Below are positions 15,826-23,209 of a stretch of 29,779 nt of DNA, piece after piece. The stretch's first letter is position 1; each line of letters begins with the position of its first letter. The position numbers and the translations under genes are program-made. Source of the DNA: Streptomyces griseus (GTDB taxonomy: Bacteria; Bacteroidota; Bacteroidia; Chitinophagales; Chitinophagaceae); NCBI GenBank assembly GCA_943323705.2, contig CALPIT020000003.1:1-29779 (forward strand), in the 5' to 3' direction. Below the pieces are notes generated by a model. The model had not been told where the DNA came from, ran no database searches, and saw nothing but the letters and a program-made list of their open reading frames with translations.

Positions 15826-16098
15826 TTAAGATAAAGAATCTAATAACAGCCCATGGTTTCCATGGGTTGTTTTGTATTGTTTGAATTCGTGTATCTCACT
15901 CATGTTGTTTTGTTGCACGCCAATGTCTGTAAAATCAGACTCTTGTGCTAATTTTTCAGTTAATCTTCCACAATTTGAAATAACGATGGAGGCGTTGTTT
16001 TTAAGTGCTACGATGCAAAATTCGTAATCATGTGCTTTAAGAGATTTGATAAAGCTCTTGCAAGCGACAACATCCAGATTGGTTTTAAAGTAGTTCAT
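15826..16098 (-). CDS. hypothetical protein, 90 residues
   Basis: A 90-residue reading frame starting MNYFKTNLDVVACKSFIKSL. The pattern of short helices and strands (EFCIVALKNNASIVISNCGR) looks protein-like and resembles small regulatory or adaptor proteins, but no family is recognised. Its last codons overlap the stem-loop at 15845-15871 that serves as a terminator for the opposite gene. A strong minus-strand terminator lies 55 bp upstream, so it would need its own promoter in the intervening 54 bp. It is more likely real than not, but support is limited. Confidence 0.5.
   Translation of the reverse strand: MNYFKTNLDVVACKSFIKSLKAHDYEFCIVALKNNASIVISNCGRLTEKLAQESDFTDIGVQQNNMSEIHEFKQYKTTHGNHGLLLDSLS
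15845..15880 (+). terminator. terminator-like hairpin after the 109-residue gene
   Basis: A 12-bp stem AACAGCCCATGG / CCATGGGTTGTT with one G-U pair and a TTT loop is followed on the plus strand by TTG and further T-rich sequence. It overlaps the 3' end of the minus-strand ORF. Confidence 0.5.
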
Positions 16099-16152
16099 GG
16101 TTTTTCTTTGGAATCTGAAAGTAGAAAAATTATGCTAACTACCCAAAAATAA

Positions 16153-16178
16153 AAAACCCCGAAAAAATTCGGGGTTTT
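16153..16178 (-). terminator. strong rho-independent terminator
   Basis: An 11-bp stem AAAACCCCGAA (16153-16163) / TTCGGGGTTTT (16168-16178) with loop AAAA. On the minus strand it is followed by a long T-rich tail. It ends the candidate RNA transcribed from about 16435, not a recognised gene. Confidence 0.8.
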
Positions 16179-16435
16179 GTTATTTGGCTTCAGAGAGTAA
16201 TTTAATCTTTTTGAGATTTTTTAATAGGATTTGGAAGCCGTGCCCTTTTCAGGTGCAATTTTGGTTTTTTTCAAAAGGATTGGATTTAAATCTTTTTTAG
16301 TTTTCAATGGATTAGGATCTGGTTTTTGTTGGTTGTACAGGATTCGTGTTTTTCAATAGGGTTTGGTTTTTTGGTTTTGGTTTGGATTTGGATTGGTCTT
16401 GGTTTTTATATCGGATATTGGTTAAGCGCTTATCT
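16153..16435 (-). ncRNA. candidate C/A-rich small RNA or decayed small basic-protein gene
   Basis: On the minus strand this stretch is almost purely A and C, with repeated CCAAATCC/CCAAAACC runs and degenerate copies of an ATTGAAAAAC block. It runs from a promoter-like pair at 16441-16470 to a strong terminator at 16153-16178, about 283 nt. No ATG occurs on the minus strand between them. If read as protein, two frames give lysine/proline/asparagine-rich pieces, such as KPKPKNQTLLKNTNPVQPTK and, after a frame change, NPLKTKKDLNPILLKKTKIA, so an inactivated gene for a basic repeat protein is an alternative. No known RNA family is recognised. Confidence 0.35.
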
Positions 16436-16440
16436 GATGT

Positions 16441-16470
16441 AAAAGTATAGCAAACAATGACGCTCGTCAA
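16441..16470 (-). promoter_or_regulatory. promoter-like sequence for the minus-strand candidate RNA
   Basis: On the minus strand TTG (complement of 16468-16470), an 18-base spacer and TATACTTTT (complement of 16441-16449) resemble the TTTG-N19-TAnnTTTG pattern. Transcription would begin near 16435. Confidence 0.4.
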
Positions 16471-16740
16471 TGTTTTTAATGATTAGGTTTTATAATTCGG
16501 TTTATACACTTGGTATTTCTAAGTAGACCTACTTATTGGAAGAAGAAAATGATTATTTAATTCAATCAATTCAATAAAGTAAGGGAGACTGTGCCTTTTA
16601 CAGAATATACTTTTTCATCGGAAACATCTTAATGCACTCAAGAAAAAAGTCTCAGTTATTTATTTAACAACACGTTATTCAATTCTAATGATAACAAATG
16701 AGTGTTGGTGTTTATATTAGCCAATAAATACGTATCAAAT
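16471..16740. other. intergenic stretch before the Ate-like gene
   Basis: No gene, repeat or clear RNA structure was found here on either strand. It should contain the promoter for the Ate-like gene. A GTG at 16702 is in frame with that gene but is not preferred as the start. Confidence 0.5.
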
Positions 16741-17412
16741 ATGGAACCTGGCTTTTTAATTCATTGCCCACCACAAATAAAAGGAGTTGTATTTGATATG
16801 TATCTATCTGCCGGATGGTATCGATACGGAAACAAAATATTTACCATTGATTTTTTCACAGAGCAAGAAATATTATACCAAGTTTATTGGCTTAGATATA
16901 ATGTTTCCAAATTAAAGCTCAGCGATTCACATCAAAAAATTATTAATAAAAACAAGCGCTTTAATTATAAAATAATTCCGTTTCAAAACTCTCAAGAACT
17001 TGAAGCGTTGCATAGCTTATATTTTGAAAACATTGATTTTGTTACGACTTCTACAATAGATGAATTAATGGAGGATGTTGCTGGTAACGTTTATAATTCT
17101 ATGTTGATAGAAATAAGAGACGATAATAAATTAATTGGAGCTGGAATTTTCGATTATGGCAACAATAGTATTGCCGGCATAAAAAACATTTTTCATCCTA
17201 ATTATAAAAAATACAGTTTGGGTAAATATTTGATGTTGCTTAAATATCAATATTGCTTACAACAAAATATAGAATGGTATTATCCCGGATACTTTGCGCC
17301 AGGCCATAAAAAATTTGATTACAAACTAACCATTGATCCCCATGCTACAGAAGTCTGTTTGGTTGACAACCGCCAATGGGTTTCTTATCGTGATTTTATT
17401 TTGAAGGGTTGA
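16741..17412 (+). CDS. Ate/Bpt-like aminoacyl-tRNA-protein transferase
   Basis: Resembles arginyl/leucyl-tRNA-protein transferases, which add an amino acid to protein N-termini and mark them for degradation. The protein is 223 residues from ATG 16741. The C-terminal acetyltransferase-like fold has the most telling motif: IFHPNYKKYSLGKYLMLLKY followed by YCLQQNIEWYYPGYFAPGHK and FDYKLTIDPH, parallel to the YSLGtyaillEi...YlYLGYwi..c.kMnYK region of Ate/Bpt. The N-terminal domain is short (MYLSAGWYRYGNKIFTIDFF) and lacks the usual Cys cluster, so amino-acid specificity may differ. A GTG at 16702 would add 13 residues with no family support. The last 17 bases overlap the convergent T9SS gene. 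Confidence 0.8.
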   Translation: MEPGFLIHCPPQIKGVVFDMYLSAGWYRYGNKIFTIDFFTEQEILYQVYWLRYNVSKLKLSDSHQKIINKNKRFNYKIIPFQNSQELEALHSLYFENIDFVTTSTIDELMEDVAGNVYNSMLIEIRDDNKLIGAGIFDYGNNSIAGIKNIFHPNYKKYSLGKYLMLLKYQYCLQQNIEWYYPGYFAPGHKKFDYKLTIDPHATEVCLVDNRQWVSYRDFILKG

Positions 17413-19336
17413 CGATTAGTTTTGTTGAGACAAGGGAGCCATTACTTAACGAAATAGTAATAATATAAACACCGTTTGACAAATCACCTGTGTAGACACG
17501 TATGCTGTTTTCTCCGGCGTTTAAATAAACACTAAATTGATTGGTTTTTCTTCCGCCCTCATCATAAACAATAACATTGCTATTACCTGAAAACTTACTC
17601 AACAAGTTAATATCTGAAAAACCCACAGCGGGATTAGGAAAAACAGATTGAATAAAAATCGTTGCCGCAGTTTCAAATTTTACCATTTCAATATTACTGT
17701 ATTTGTAATTGCCGTCTATATCCAGTTGTTTAATCCTGTAATAATTGTTACCTATTAATGGTTTGCTATCCTGAAAAGAATATTGCAATGTCGTGTTATT
17801 GTTACCGTTAGTTGATTGGGTTATTACATTTCCAATTTTAGAAAATCTGTTTCCGTCTACAGATCTTTCGATATCAAAACTTGCACAATTAATTTCTGAA
17901 ACAGTTGTCCATTTTAGTTCGATAGTCGTAACTTTTTTAGTTGCAGTAAAACTTTTTAAAACAACAGGAAGAACTCCAAACGCAGAAATGGCCTGTGCAT
18001 ATACTTTGTTGCCTGCGCCTCTGTTTTCAGACCAAACTGCAACAGATTGATTGTTTACACATGAAGTAAATGCAAATCTTCCTTTTGGTGTACCTGGTCC
18101 TGCGGTAGTAGAACTGAGCTCAACACGATTGCCCGGCCACACAAAATTTCCATTGGCATCCAAACGGGTTCCATATATCTTATAATTGACATCATAAATA
18201 GAAAGAAAAGGCGCATCATTAAAAAGAGATAATGAACCCGCCAATGTTTCGAAAGAAGCGCTAATAGGAAAGACTTCCTTACCAACAGGATTTAATTGAA
18301 CGCTACCAGTTGTTGTATCAAATTTTTGAACATAAACGCCATATTGTGATTGAGCGGAATTGCTGTAAGTACATGCAGACCAAATATAAGGAGAGGCGGC
18401 AGCATGTGCGATAGAAGTAGTTTGTTGAGAAGGGTCTATATCGCTGTTATATGATGAGAATGCCGAACCATTGATACCCCAAGGAAGAGATCCGTCGCTG
18501 TTTATTTTCTGCAGAAAAGAATTGAATCGAAATCCTACGCTGGAATAGTAGCCGTAATAAACGCTGTTTCCGATACTTAGAATTGAGTAATATCTGGAGC
18601 CAGATGTTGTTTGATTACACAATTGAACCGGAGCAGCCCACAATGCAACTCCGCTTGTATTATAACGCTGAGCATAAAGAGTTGTAGAAATTCCAAAACT
18701 TTTTCTTTGAAAAACAGTTGTAAAGTCCCCATTCGAATGACAAACAATCTGACCTCTTGTGGTATTGCTAGTTCCTACGTTTATGCTTACCGGTGAGGCC
18801 CACATTAAAGCACCCGAATTGCTTACCTTTTGAACTCTCAATGTTGAAGGACTGTTGTTGTTCCAACAAACCACGACATCGTTTGTTTTATTGATTGCAG
18901 GATAAGGCGCCAAGCCTTCGCCAAGCACAACACCGTTTCCCCAAGGTAAGCTGCCATCAATATTTATTTTTGATACAACAGACGAAAGGACACCCGCTAT
19001 TTCATATTGGTAACCAATGATCAGGCTGTTATTGCCATCAATACAAACATTAAATACAAATGTTGCGGATCCAGAAGTTTGATTTGAAACTAATAATCCG
19101 TTAGGACCTAATAATTTATTTCCATTAACATCTAGTAATTGGGCACGCATGTCATAATTGCCACCATTGTTGCTGTAAAAAGCTACCCAAGTTTTACCGT
19201 CTGTAGTTGTTGCGGTTTGTAAATCATCGCCATTTAATTCTGAAACCGCAAGATTTACAAATGTATTGGGATTCCATTGAGAAAAGGCAACACTCGTTAA
19301 GAGTAAAAACAATGGTGCGAAAATATAATTTTTCAT
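17396..19336 (-). CDS. secreted protein with a type IX secretion C-terminal sorting domain
   Basis: A 646-residue exported surface or extracellular protein. MKNYIFAPLFLLLTSVAFSQ is a signal peptide. Residues about 40-450 contain repeated W/G-rich beta segments (DGSLPWG, GALMWASPV, GVALWAAPV, NGNFVWPGN), compatible with a beta-propeller-like or repeat domain. Residues about 458-550 (VVLKSFTATKKVTTIELKWT, then SFDIERSVDGNRFSKIGNVI) form a fibronectin-like module. The tail, from FIQSVFPNPAVGFSDINL to VYIITISLSNGSLVSTKLIV, is a T9SS type A sorting domain (TIGR04183-like) that directs translocation across the outer membrane and anchoring. No enzymatic motif is seen. A promoter-like element lies 48 bp upstream, and the 3' end overlaps the Ate-like gene. 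Confidence 0.9.
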   Translation of the reverse strand: MKNYIFAPLFLLLTSVAFSQWNPNTFVNLAVSELNGDDLQTATTTDGKTWVAFYSNNGGNYDMRAQLLDVNGNKLLGPNGLLVSNQTSGSATFVFNVCIDGNNSLIIGYQYEIAGVLSSVVSKINIDGSLPWGNGVVLGEGLAPYPAINKTNDVVVCWNNNSPSTLRVQKVSNSGALMWASPVSINVGTSNTTRGQIVCHSNGDFTTVFQRKSFGISTTLYAQRYNTSGVALWAAPVQLCNQTTSGSRYYSILSIGNSVYYGYYSSVGFRFNSFLQKINSDGSLPWGINGSAFSSYNSDIDPSQQTTSIAHAAASPYIWSACTYSNSAQSQYGVYVQKFDTTTGSVQLNPVGKEVFPISASFETLAGSLSLFNDAPFLSIYDVNYKIYGTRLDANGNFVWPGNRVELSSTTAGPGTPKGRFAFTSCVNNQSVAVWSENRGAGNKVYAQAISAFGVLPVVLKSFTATKKVTTIELKWTTVSEINCASFDIERSVDGNRFSKIGNVITQSTNGNNNTTLQYSFQDSKPLIGNNYYRIKQLDIDGNYKYSNIEMVKFETAATIFIQSVFPNPAVGFSDINLLSKFSGNSNVIVYDEGGRKTNQFSVYLNAGENSIRVYTGDLSNGVYIITISLSNGSLVSTKLIVNPSK

Positions 19337-19383
19337 AACAAGTAAAATTTGTTTAAAAACAAGGCGATAAAAATAAGGAAAAA

Positions 19384-19415
19384 CAAAGTGATAAATTCAA
19401 TTAAAAAAATACAAA
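19384..19415 (-). promoter_or_regulatory. promoter for the T9SS-secreted protein gene
   Basis: On the minus strand TTTG (complement of 19412-19415), a 20-base spacer and TCACTTTG (complement of 19384-19391) match TTTG-N20-TAnnTTTG with one mismatch. It lies about 50 bp before the start codon. Confidence 0.5.
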
Positions 19416-19436
19416 CCAGCTGATGTATGTCAATAG

Positions 19437-20000
19437 TTAAAAACTAACACATCCCCTAAAACCTCTACCGCCATAATAAGAACCGGCACCATTGTGATAA
19501 ACAAAAACAGTATTGAAACGAAAGTCTCCGAAGATAGCACCACCAAGTTTTCTGATATCGGCAGGTGTATTTAACCAGCTGGATGTCTTTGCATCAAATT
19601 TCCCAAGTGTTTGTAAATAACGGTATTGTGTTTCATTTAAAATTTCGATGCCCATTTCTGCAGCCATATCTTGAGCTGTGTTCTCTGGTTTGAATTCTTT
19701 TCTAGAATCCAGTCCTTCGCGGTCGTAGCAAAGGCTTCTTCTTCCGGAAGGGCTTTCGGCTGCGCAATCAAAAAAAAGATATGCACCGCTTTTCTGATCA
19801 ACATCAACTAGATCGGGCTCGCCTCCGGTTCTTTCCATTTCGTTAATTGTCCACAGTTTTTCTTTGTTGGACTCTAGCCTTTTTTGAACTAAAGCCCATT
19901 CGATATTCTTGTGGCGAATCTTGTTTTTTTCAAATCTAACTTTTAGGGTTAGAATCAGTTGGGCTTGAGTGTCTTTTGATAGTGTTTTGTTTTTCCCCAT
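19437..20000 (-). CDS. DUF4256 domain protein
   Basis: A 187-residue cytoplasmic protein of the DUF4256 family. Characteristic segments are TINEMERTGGEPDLVDVDQK, GAYLFFDCAAESPSGRRSLC followed by YDREGLDSRKEFKPENTAQD, AAEMGIEILNETQYRYLQTL and the C-terminal FNTVFVYHNGAGSYYGGRGF. The family has no established function. The glycine/tyrosine-rich ending is a family trait. No signal peptide or transmembrane stretch is present. The gene lies just downstream of a tRNA gene that carries its own terminator, so it is probably transcribed from a separate promoter in the 57 bp between. Length matches the family and the start at 19998-20000 gives a normal N-terminus. Confidence 0.9.
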   Translation of the reverse strand: MGKNKTLSKDTQAQLILTLKVRFEKNKIRHKNIEWALVQKRLESNKEKLWTINEMERTGGEPDLVDVDQKSGAYLFFDCAAESPSGRRSLCYDREGLDSRKEFKPENTAQDMAAEMGIEILNETQYRYLQTLGKFDAKTSSWLNTPADIRKLGGAIFGDFRFNTVFVYHNGAGSYYGGRGFRGCVSF

Positions 20001-20057
20001 ATTTTATAAGATGCTTTTGAAAATGTAGTTGAGAATAAATCCGCACTGTAAAATAAA

Positions 20058-20092
20058 AAAAACCGCACATCAAATCAAGAAGTGCGGTTTTT
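20058..20092 (-). terminator. terminator of the tRNA-CAT transcript
   Basis: An 11-bp stem AAAAACCGCAC / GTGCGGTTTTT (20058-20068 / 20082-20092), followed on the minus strand by T-rich sequence. It starts 5 bases past the tRNA 3' end. Confidence 0.85.
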
Positions 20093-20097
20093 GAGGG

Positions 20098-20171
20098 TGG
20101 GCCCACTAGGATTTGAACCTAGGACCCTCTGATTATGAGTCAGATGCTCTAACCGACTGAGCTATAGGCCC
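20098..20171 (-). tRNA. tRNA with CAT anticodon, probably tRNA-Ile2 (lysidine type)
   Basis: A 74-nt complete cloverleaf: acceptor GGGCCTA/TGGGCCC, D-arm TAGCTCAGTCGGTTAGAGCA, anticodon stem CTGA with loop CTCATAA, T-arm with loop TTCAAAT, and discriminator A. CCA is not encoded. Anticodon CAT could be elongator Met or Ile2. C4-G69 and C5-G68 pairs in the acceptor agree with TilS-type Ile2 identity, but the assignment is an inference. Confidence 0.9.
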
Positions 20172-20219
20172 TTTCTTTTGCAAGAAATGTATTTAAAGTC
20201 TTTTTCTTTTATCGGCAAT

Positions 20220-20240
20220 CCAAATGATATTTTCATTTGG
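20220..20240. other. perfect hairpin in the leader of the tRNA transcript
   Basis: CCAAATGA (20220-20227), loop TATTT, TCATTTGG (20233-20240). It lies between the tRNA promoter and the tRNA and also upstream of the divergent HAD gene. Confidence 0.5.
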
Positions 20241-20245
20241 GAGAG

Positions 20246-20277
20246 CAAAAGTAATTAAATTCGGATATTTGCCCCAA
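20246..20277 (-). promoter_or_regulatory. promoter for the tRNA-CAT gene
   Basis: On the minus strand TTGG (complement of 20274-20277), a 20-base spacer and TACTTTTG (complement of 20246-20253) match the Bacteroidota pattern. Transcription would begin near 20240, about 70 bases before the tRNA. Confidence 0.45.
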
Positions 20278-20291
20278 CTTTTATTCTGATA

Positions 20292-20915
20292 ATGACTACA
20301 ATAAATAATGTATTGTTCGATTTCGGCAAGGTGCTGATCAATTTTGATAATGATAACGCAAAAAACTATTTCAAAAAACTAGGTGTGGATGATTACGAAA
20401 AACATGTGATGGCGCTACATGCAGAAAACATTTTTAATCAGCTAGAAATAGGGGAAATAACGGCCGAACAATTTATCAATACAATTAGCCAAAAGCTACA
20501 TGGTTCTGTTTCAGATACAGACATTCAAAATGCATGGAATTCAATATTGACAGACTACAGAACAGAAAGCATGAAGCATCTTGAAAAGCTTAAAAATAAA
20601 TATAACCTGTATCTTTTAAGCAATACAAACGCCATACATCATGAGCATTTTGACCGCATATTATTCAATCAGATGCGGGTAAAAAGTTTGGATAGTTATT
20701 TTACAAAAACATATTACTCACACCAAATTGGGATGAGAAAGCCCGATTTTAAAACATACGAATTTGTGCTCAATGATGCCGGAATTATAGCAGCAGAAAC
20801 CTTATTTATCGATGATTTACCGGAAAATGTAGCAGCGGCAAGTAGCCTTGGATTTCAAACACATCAGCTTTTGCCAGAAGAAAGGATAGAAAATCTCAAA
20901 TCTTTATCAATTTAA
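20292..20915 (+). CDS. HAD-superfamily hydrolase, YihX-like subfamily
   Basis: A 207-residue HAD phosphatase. Motif I is LFDFGKVLINFD, with the nucleophile D10; the usual second aspartate is replaced, as is common in the YihX/REG-2 type subfamily (DLGNV). Motif II is YLLSNTNAIHHEHF, motif III GMRKPDFKTYEFVL, and motif IV TLFIDDLPENVAAASSLGF with the acidic pair. A four-helix cap is expected between motif I and II. Such enzymes hydrolyse sugar phosphates (alpha-D-glucose-1-phosphate in E. coli YihX), but the substrate here is unknown. The divergent tRNA gene ends 120 bp upstream. The DUF4834 gene follows after 37 bp. Confidence 0.92.
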   Translation: MTTINNVLFDFGKVLINFDNDNAKNYFKKLGVDDYEKHVMALHAENIFNQLEIGEITAEQFINTISQKLHGSVSDTDIQNAWNSILTDYRTESMKHLEKLKNKYNLYLLSNTNAIHHEHFDRILFNQMRVKSLDSYFTKTYYSHQIGMRKPDFKTYEFVLNDAGIIAAETLFIDDLPENVAAASSLGFQTHQLLPEERIENLKSLSI

Positions 20916-20952
20916 CGTCTTTCAAACTGAATTCTGTATATAACTTTGCGCT

Positions 20953-21186
20953 ATGCTTGAAACATTTGTAGAACTATTTGTTATTTATATCATTTATAAG
21001 CTGGTTTTTAATTTCATCATCCCAATTTATGTTGCTTCAAAGCAAATGAACAAAAAAATGAATGAGTTTAAACAGCAAATGCATCAAAATCAACAACAAC
21101 AACAGCCATCTTCAACAACTAGCAGGCCCCAACAATCAAAGCCCGGGATTGAAGACGATTATATTGACTATGAGGAAATTAAATAA
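20953..21186 (+). CDS. DUF4834 family small membrane protein
   Basis: A 77-residue protein with an N-terminal transmembrane segment (FVELFVIYIIYKLVFNFIIP), a basic turn, then a glutamine-rich linker (QMHQNQQQQQPSSTTSRPQQ) and an acidic ending DDYIDYEEIK. This is the DUF4834 layout, a Bacteroidota family with no known function. It is 37 bp after the HAD gene and about 165 bp ahead of rimP, but the consensus promoter at 21257 makes rimP independent. The ATG at 20953 is the only good start. Confidence 0.85.
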   Translation: MLETFVELFVIYIIYKLVFNFIIPIYVASKQMNKKMNEFKQQMHQNQQQQQPSSTTSRPQQSKPGIEDDYIDYEEIK

Positions 21187-21256
21187 AAACAACGTCGTTT
21201 GAGGGTTTGAATAGCTACTGATTTCCCTGTTAATTTTTCATTATCCGTTTAAAAAC

Positions 21257-21288
21257 TTTGGCAGATAACGAATACGGGCTTATATTTG
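21257..21288 (+). promoter_or_regulatory. promoter of the rimP-nusA-infB operon
   Basis: TTTG at 21257-21260, a 20-base spacer, TATATTTG at 21281-21288: a full match to TAnnTTTG. Because it overlaps an upstream in-frame extension of rimP, it also argues for the rimP start at 21351. Confidence 0.7.
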
Positions 21289-21310
21289 CGCTAGAAAAAG
21301 AAAGTAATAG

Positions 21311-21334
21311 GAAGGGAACGGAATCGTTCCCTTC
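21311..21334 (+). promoter_or_regulatory. leader hairpin of the rimP operon
   Basis: A perfect 10-bp stem GAAGGGAACG / CGTTCCCTTC closes the loop GAAT, with TTCTTTTC following. It lies between the transcription start and the rimP ATG and looks like an attenuator or ribosome-access element. Confidence 0.55.
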
Positions 21335-21350
21335 TTCTTTTCTTACGACT

Positions 21351-21815
21351 ATGAACAGCGAAAACAATTTAGAAACGGTTAAATCAATTCTTGAATCTCT
21401 TCTGGAGGGTGATATCTTTTTAGTAGATATGAAAGTAAAACCCACCAACAATATCAAGATTTATCTCGATGCCGACACCGGACTAGGGATAGAAAAATGT
21501 ATCAAAATCAACAGAGCGCTATACAAAGTATTAGAGGAAATGGCAATCTACCCTGACGGTGATTTTTCTTTGGAAGTTTCTAGTCCGGGGATAGACGAAC
21601 CTTTAAAACTTAGTCGCCAATATCATAAAAATATTGGCAGAAACGTAGAGGTGACGTTGAATGATGGTTTAAAGAAAGAAGGATTACTTAAGATGGTTAC
21701 AGAGGAGTCGATTGAAATTGCTTTTACCGAAGGCAAGGGAAAAAAGGCAGTAGACCATCTATTAAACATTCCTTTTTCAACAATCAAACAAACAAAAGTT
21801 CTTATAAAATTTTAA
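21351..21815 (+). CDS. rimP: ribosome maturation factor RimP
   Basis: Assists assembly of the 30S subunit. From the ATG at 21351 it has 154 residues, the usual RimP size. The N-terminal alpha/beta domain has DIFLVDMKVKPTNNIKIYLD and ADTGLGIEKCIKINRALYKV, then YPDGDFSLEVSSPGIDEPLK, the most diagnostic RimP motif, followed by an Sm-like C-terminal domain (GRNVEVTLNDGLKKEGLLKM). The frame extends upstream to 21258, but that stretch holds the promoter and leader hairpin and codes for no RimP-like sequence. The order rimP, nusA, infB is the standard translation operon. The stop is followed by a hairpin and an RNase P-like motif before nusA. Confidence 0.93.
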   Translation: MNSENNLETVKSILESLLEGDIFLVDMKVKPTNNIKIYLDADTGLGIEKCIKINRALYKVLEEMAIYPDGDFSLEVSSPGIDEPLKLSRQYHKNIGRNVEVTLNDGLKKEGLLKMVTEESIEIAFTEGKGKKAVDHLLNIPFSTIKQTKVLIKF

Positions 21816-21825
21816 TTAACACAAA

Positions 21826-21877
21826 AACCCTCTTCCGGCGAGGGTTCCAGGCATTAGCAGGGAAAGTCCGGACAGGC
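21826..21877 (+). other. hairpin plus RNase P CR-I-like sequence before nusA
   Basis: A 7-bp stem AACCCTC / GAGGGTT (21826-21832 / 21840-21846) with loop TTCCGGC, then AGGGAAAGTCCGGACAGGC at 21859-21877. The second part resembles the CR-I block of bacterial RNase P RNA (GAGGAAAGTCCGGGC), and in RNase P that block follows the P3 hairpin. No other part of rnpB is recognisable. It could be an rnpB fragment, a chance match or an nusA leader structure. Confidence 0.4.
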
Positions 21878-21879
21878 AT

Positions 21880-23130
21880 ATGGCAAGCATTAACTTGATA
21901 GAATCATTTCAGGAGTTTAAAGAAGCGGAAGGCATCGATCGTCCTACGCTGATGAAAGTAATGGAAGATGTTTTCAAAACATTGATCCGTAAAAAATACG
22001 GCAGTGATGAGAATTTCGACGTTATCGTGAATGACCAGAAAGGAGATCTTGAAATCTTCCGCAGACGTACCATCGTTGATGATGATGATCTGTATAACAC
22101 CTTAACAGAAATCGAATACAAAAATGCTATTCTTATCGAGCCTGATTATCAGGTTGGAGAAGAGTTGTATGAAGAAGTAGATATTCAAAAAGAATTTGGA
22201 AGAAGAGCGATATTAGCCGGCAAACAAACGCTAGCTGCAAGAATCAACGACCTTAAGAAAAACGTCTTGATAAAAAAATACGAAGATCGTGTAGGCGATA
22301 TCGTGAGTGGAGAGGTTTATCAGGTATGGAAAAAAGAGGTGTTGATTTTAGACGAAGATGGAAACGAAATGTTGTTGCCTAAATCTGAACAAATCCCAAG
22401 TGATTATTTCAAAAAAGGTGAAACCATTCGTGCGGTTGTGAAAAAAGTTGAATTGAAAAACAGCCAGGCGATAATTATCCTATCTAGAACCAGCCCGATG
22501 TTCCTAGAAAAACTTCTTGAAATTGAAGTTCCTGAAATATTTGATGGTTTGATTGTGGTTAAGAAAATCGTAAGAGATCCAGGAGAAAGAGCTAAAGTAG
22601 CAGTAGAAAGTTTTGACGATAGAATCGATCCGGTAGGAGCATGTGTGGGTATGAAAGGTAGTCGTATACACGGTATCGTTAGAGAGTTGAAAAACGAAAA
22701 TATCGACGTTATCAACTATACTAGTAATATTCAGTTGTTGATACAGCGTTCATTGACGCCTGCAAAAATCACCAGCATTGAATTAGACAATGAGAAAAAA
22801 CATGCTAATGTGTTTTTGATGCCTGATCAGGTTTCTTTGGCTATTGGTCGTCGTGGTGTTAATATCAAATTGGCTTGCGAATTGACAGGATACGAGATTG
22901 ATGTATTCCGTGACAACGAAGGCGAGGTTGATGAGTTCGATATTGATTTGGATGAATTCAGCGATGAAATCGAAGCATGGATTATCGACGAATTGAAAAG
23001 AGTTGGATGTGATACAGCCCGTTCTGTATTGGATTTAACAGCAGATGAGTTAGAACGCAGAACAGATTTAGAAAAGGAAACCATTGCAGATGTAAGAAGA
23101 GTACTGCAGGAAGAGTTTGAAAGAGAGTAA
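21880..23130 (+). CDS. nusA: transcription termination/antitermination factor NusA
   Basis: RNA polymerase-associated factor that influences pausing, termination and antitermination. The 416-residue protein has an N-terminal RNAP-binding domain (INLIESFQEFKEAEGIDRPT), an S1 domain around residues 135-205 (VGDIVSGEVYQVWKKEVLIL), KH1 around 230-290 (DDRIDPVGACVGMKGSRI) and KH2 around 300-350 (SLAIGRRGVNIKLACELTGY). The end is an acidic helix-hairpin-helix stretch (LDLTADELERRTDLEKETIA). The extended C-terminal repeats of proteobacterial NusA are absent, as usual for this phylum. The ATG at 21880 begins MASINLIESF; infB follows after 79 bp. Confidence 0.97.
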   Translation: MASINLIESFQEFKEAEGIDRPTLMKVMEDVFKTLIRKKYGSDENFDVIVNDQKGDLEIFRRRTIVDDDDLYNTLTEIEYKNAILIEPDYQVGEELYEEVDIQKEFGRRAILAGKQTLAARINDLKKNVLIKKYEDRVGDIVSGEVYQVWKKEVLILDEDGNEMLLPKSEQIPSDYFKKGETIRAVVKKVELKNSQAIIILSRTSPMFLEKLLEIEVPEIFDGLIVVKKIVRDPGERAKVAVESFDDRIDPVGACVGMKGSRIHGIVRELKNENIDVINYTSNIQLLIQRSLTPAKITSIELDNEKKHANVFLMPDQVSLAIGRRGVNIKLACELTGYEIDVFRDNEGEVDEFDIDLDEFSDEIEAWIIDELKRVGCDTARSVLDLTADELERRTDLEKETIADVRRVLQEEFERE

Positions 23131-23209
23131 TATCTTGTAAACAGAGAATTTTAGTAACCAATAAAGAAAAAACCGGTTTGTATTAAATATTGCCGGATTA
23201 AAAACAAGA

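Noticed and set aside
16702..16740. GTG start for the Ate-like gene
   Set aside because: The added 13 residues have no family counterpart; ATG at 16741 begins MEPGF and fits better.
21258..21350. upstream extension of rimP
   Set aside because: It covers the promoter and leader hairpin and encodes no RimP-like sequence.
21826..21877. a complete RNase P RNA gene
   Set aside because: Only a CR-I-like block is present; there is no room for the other conserved regions before nusA.
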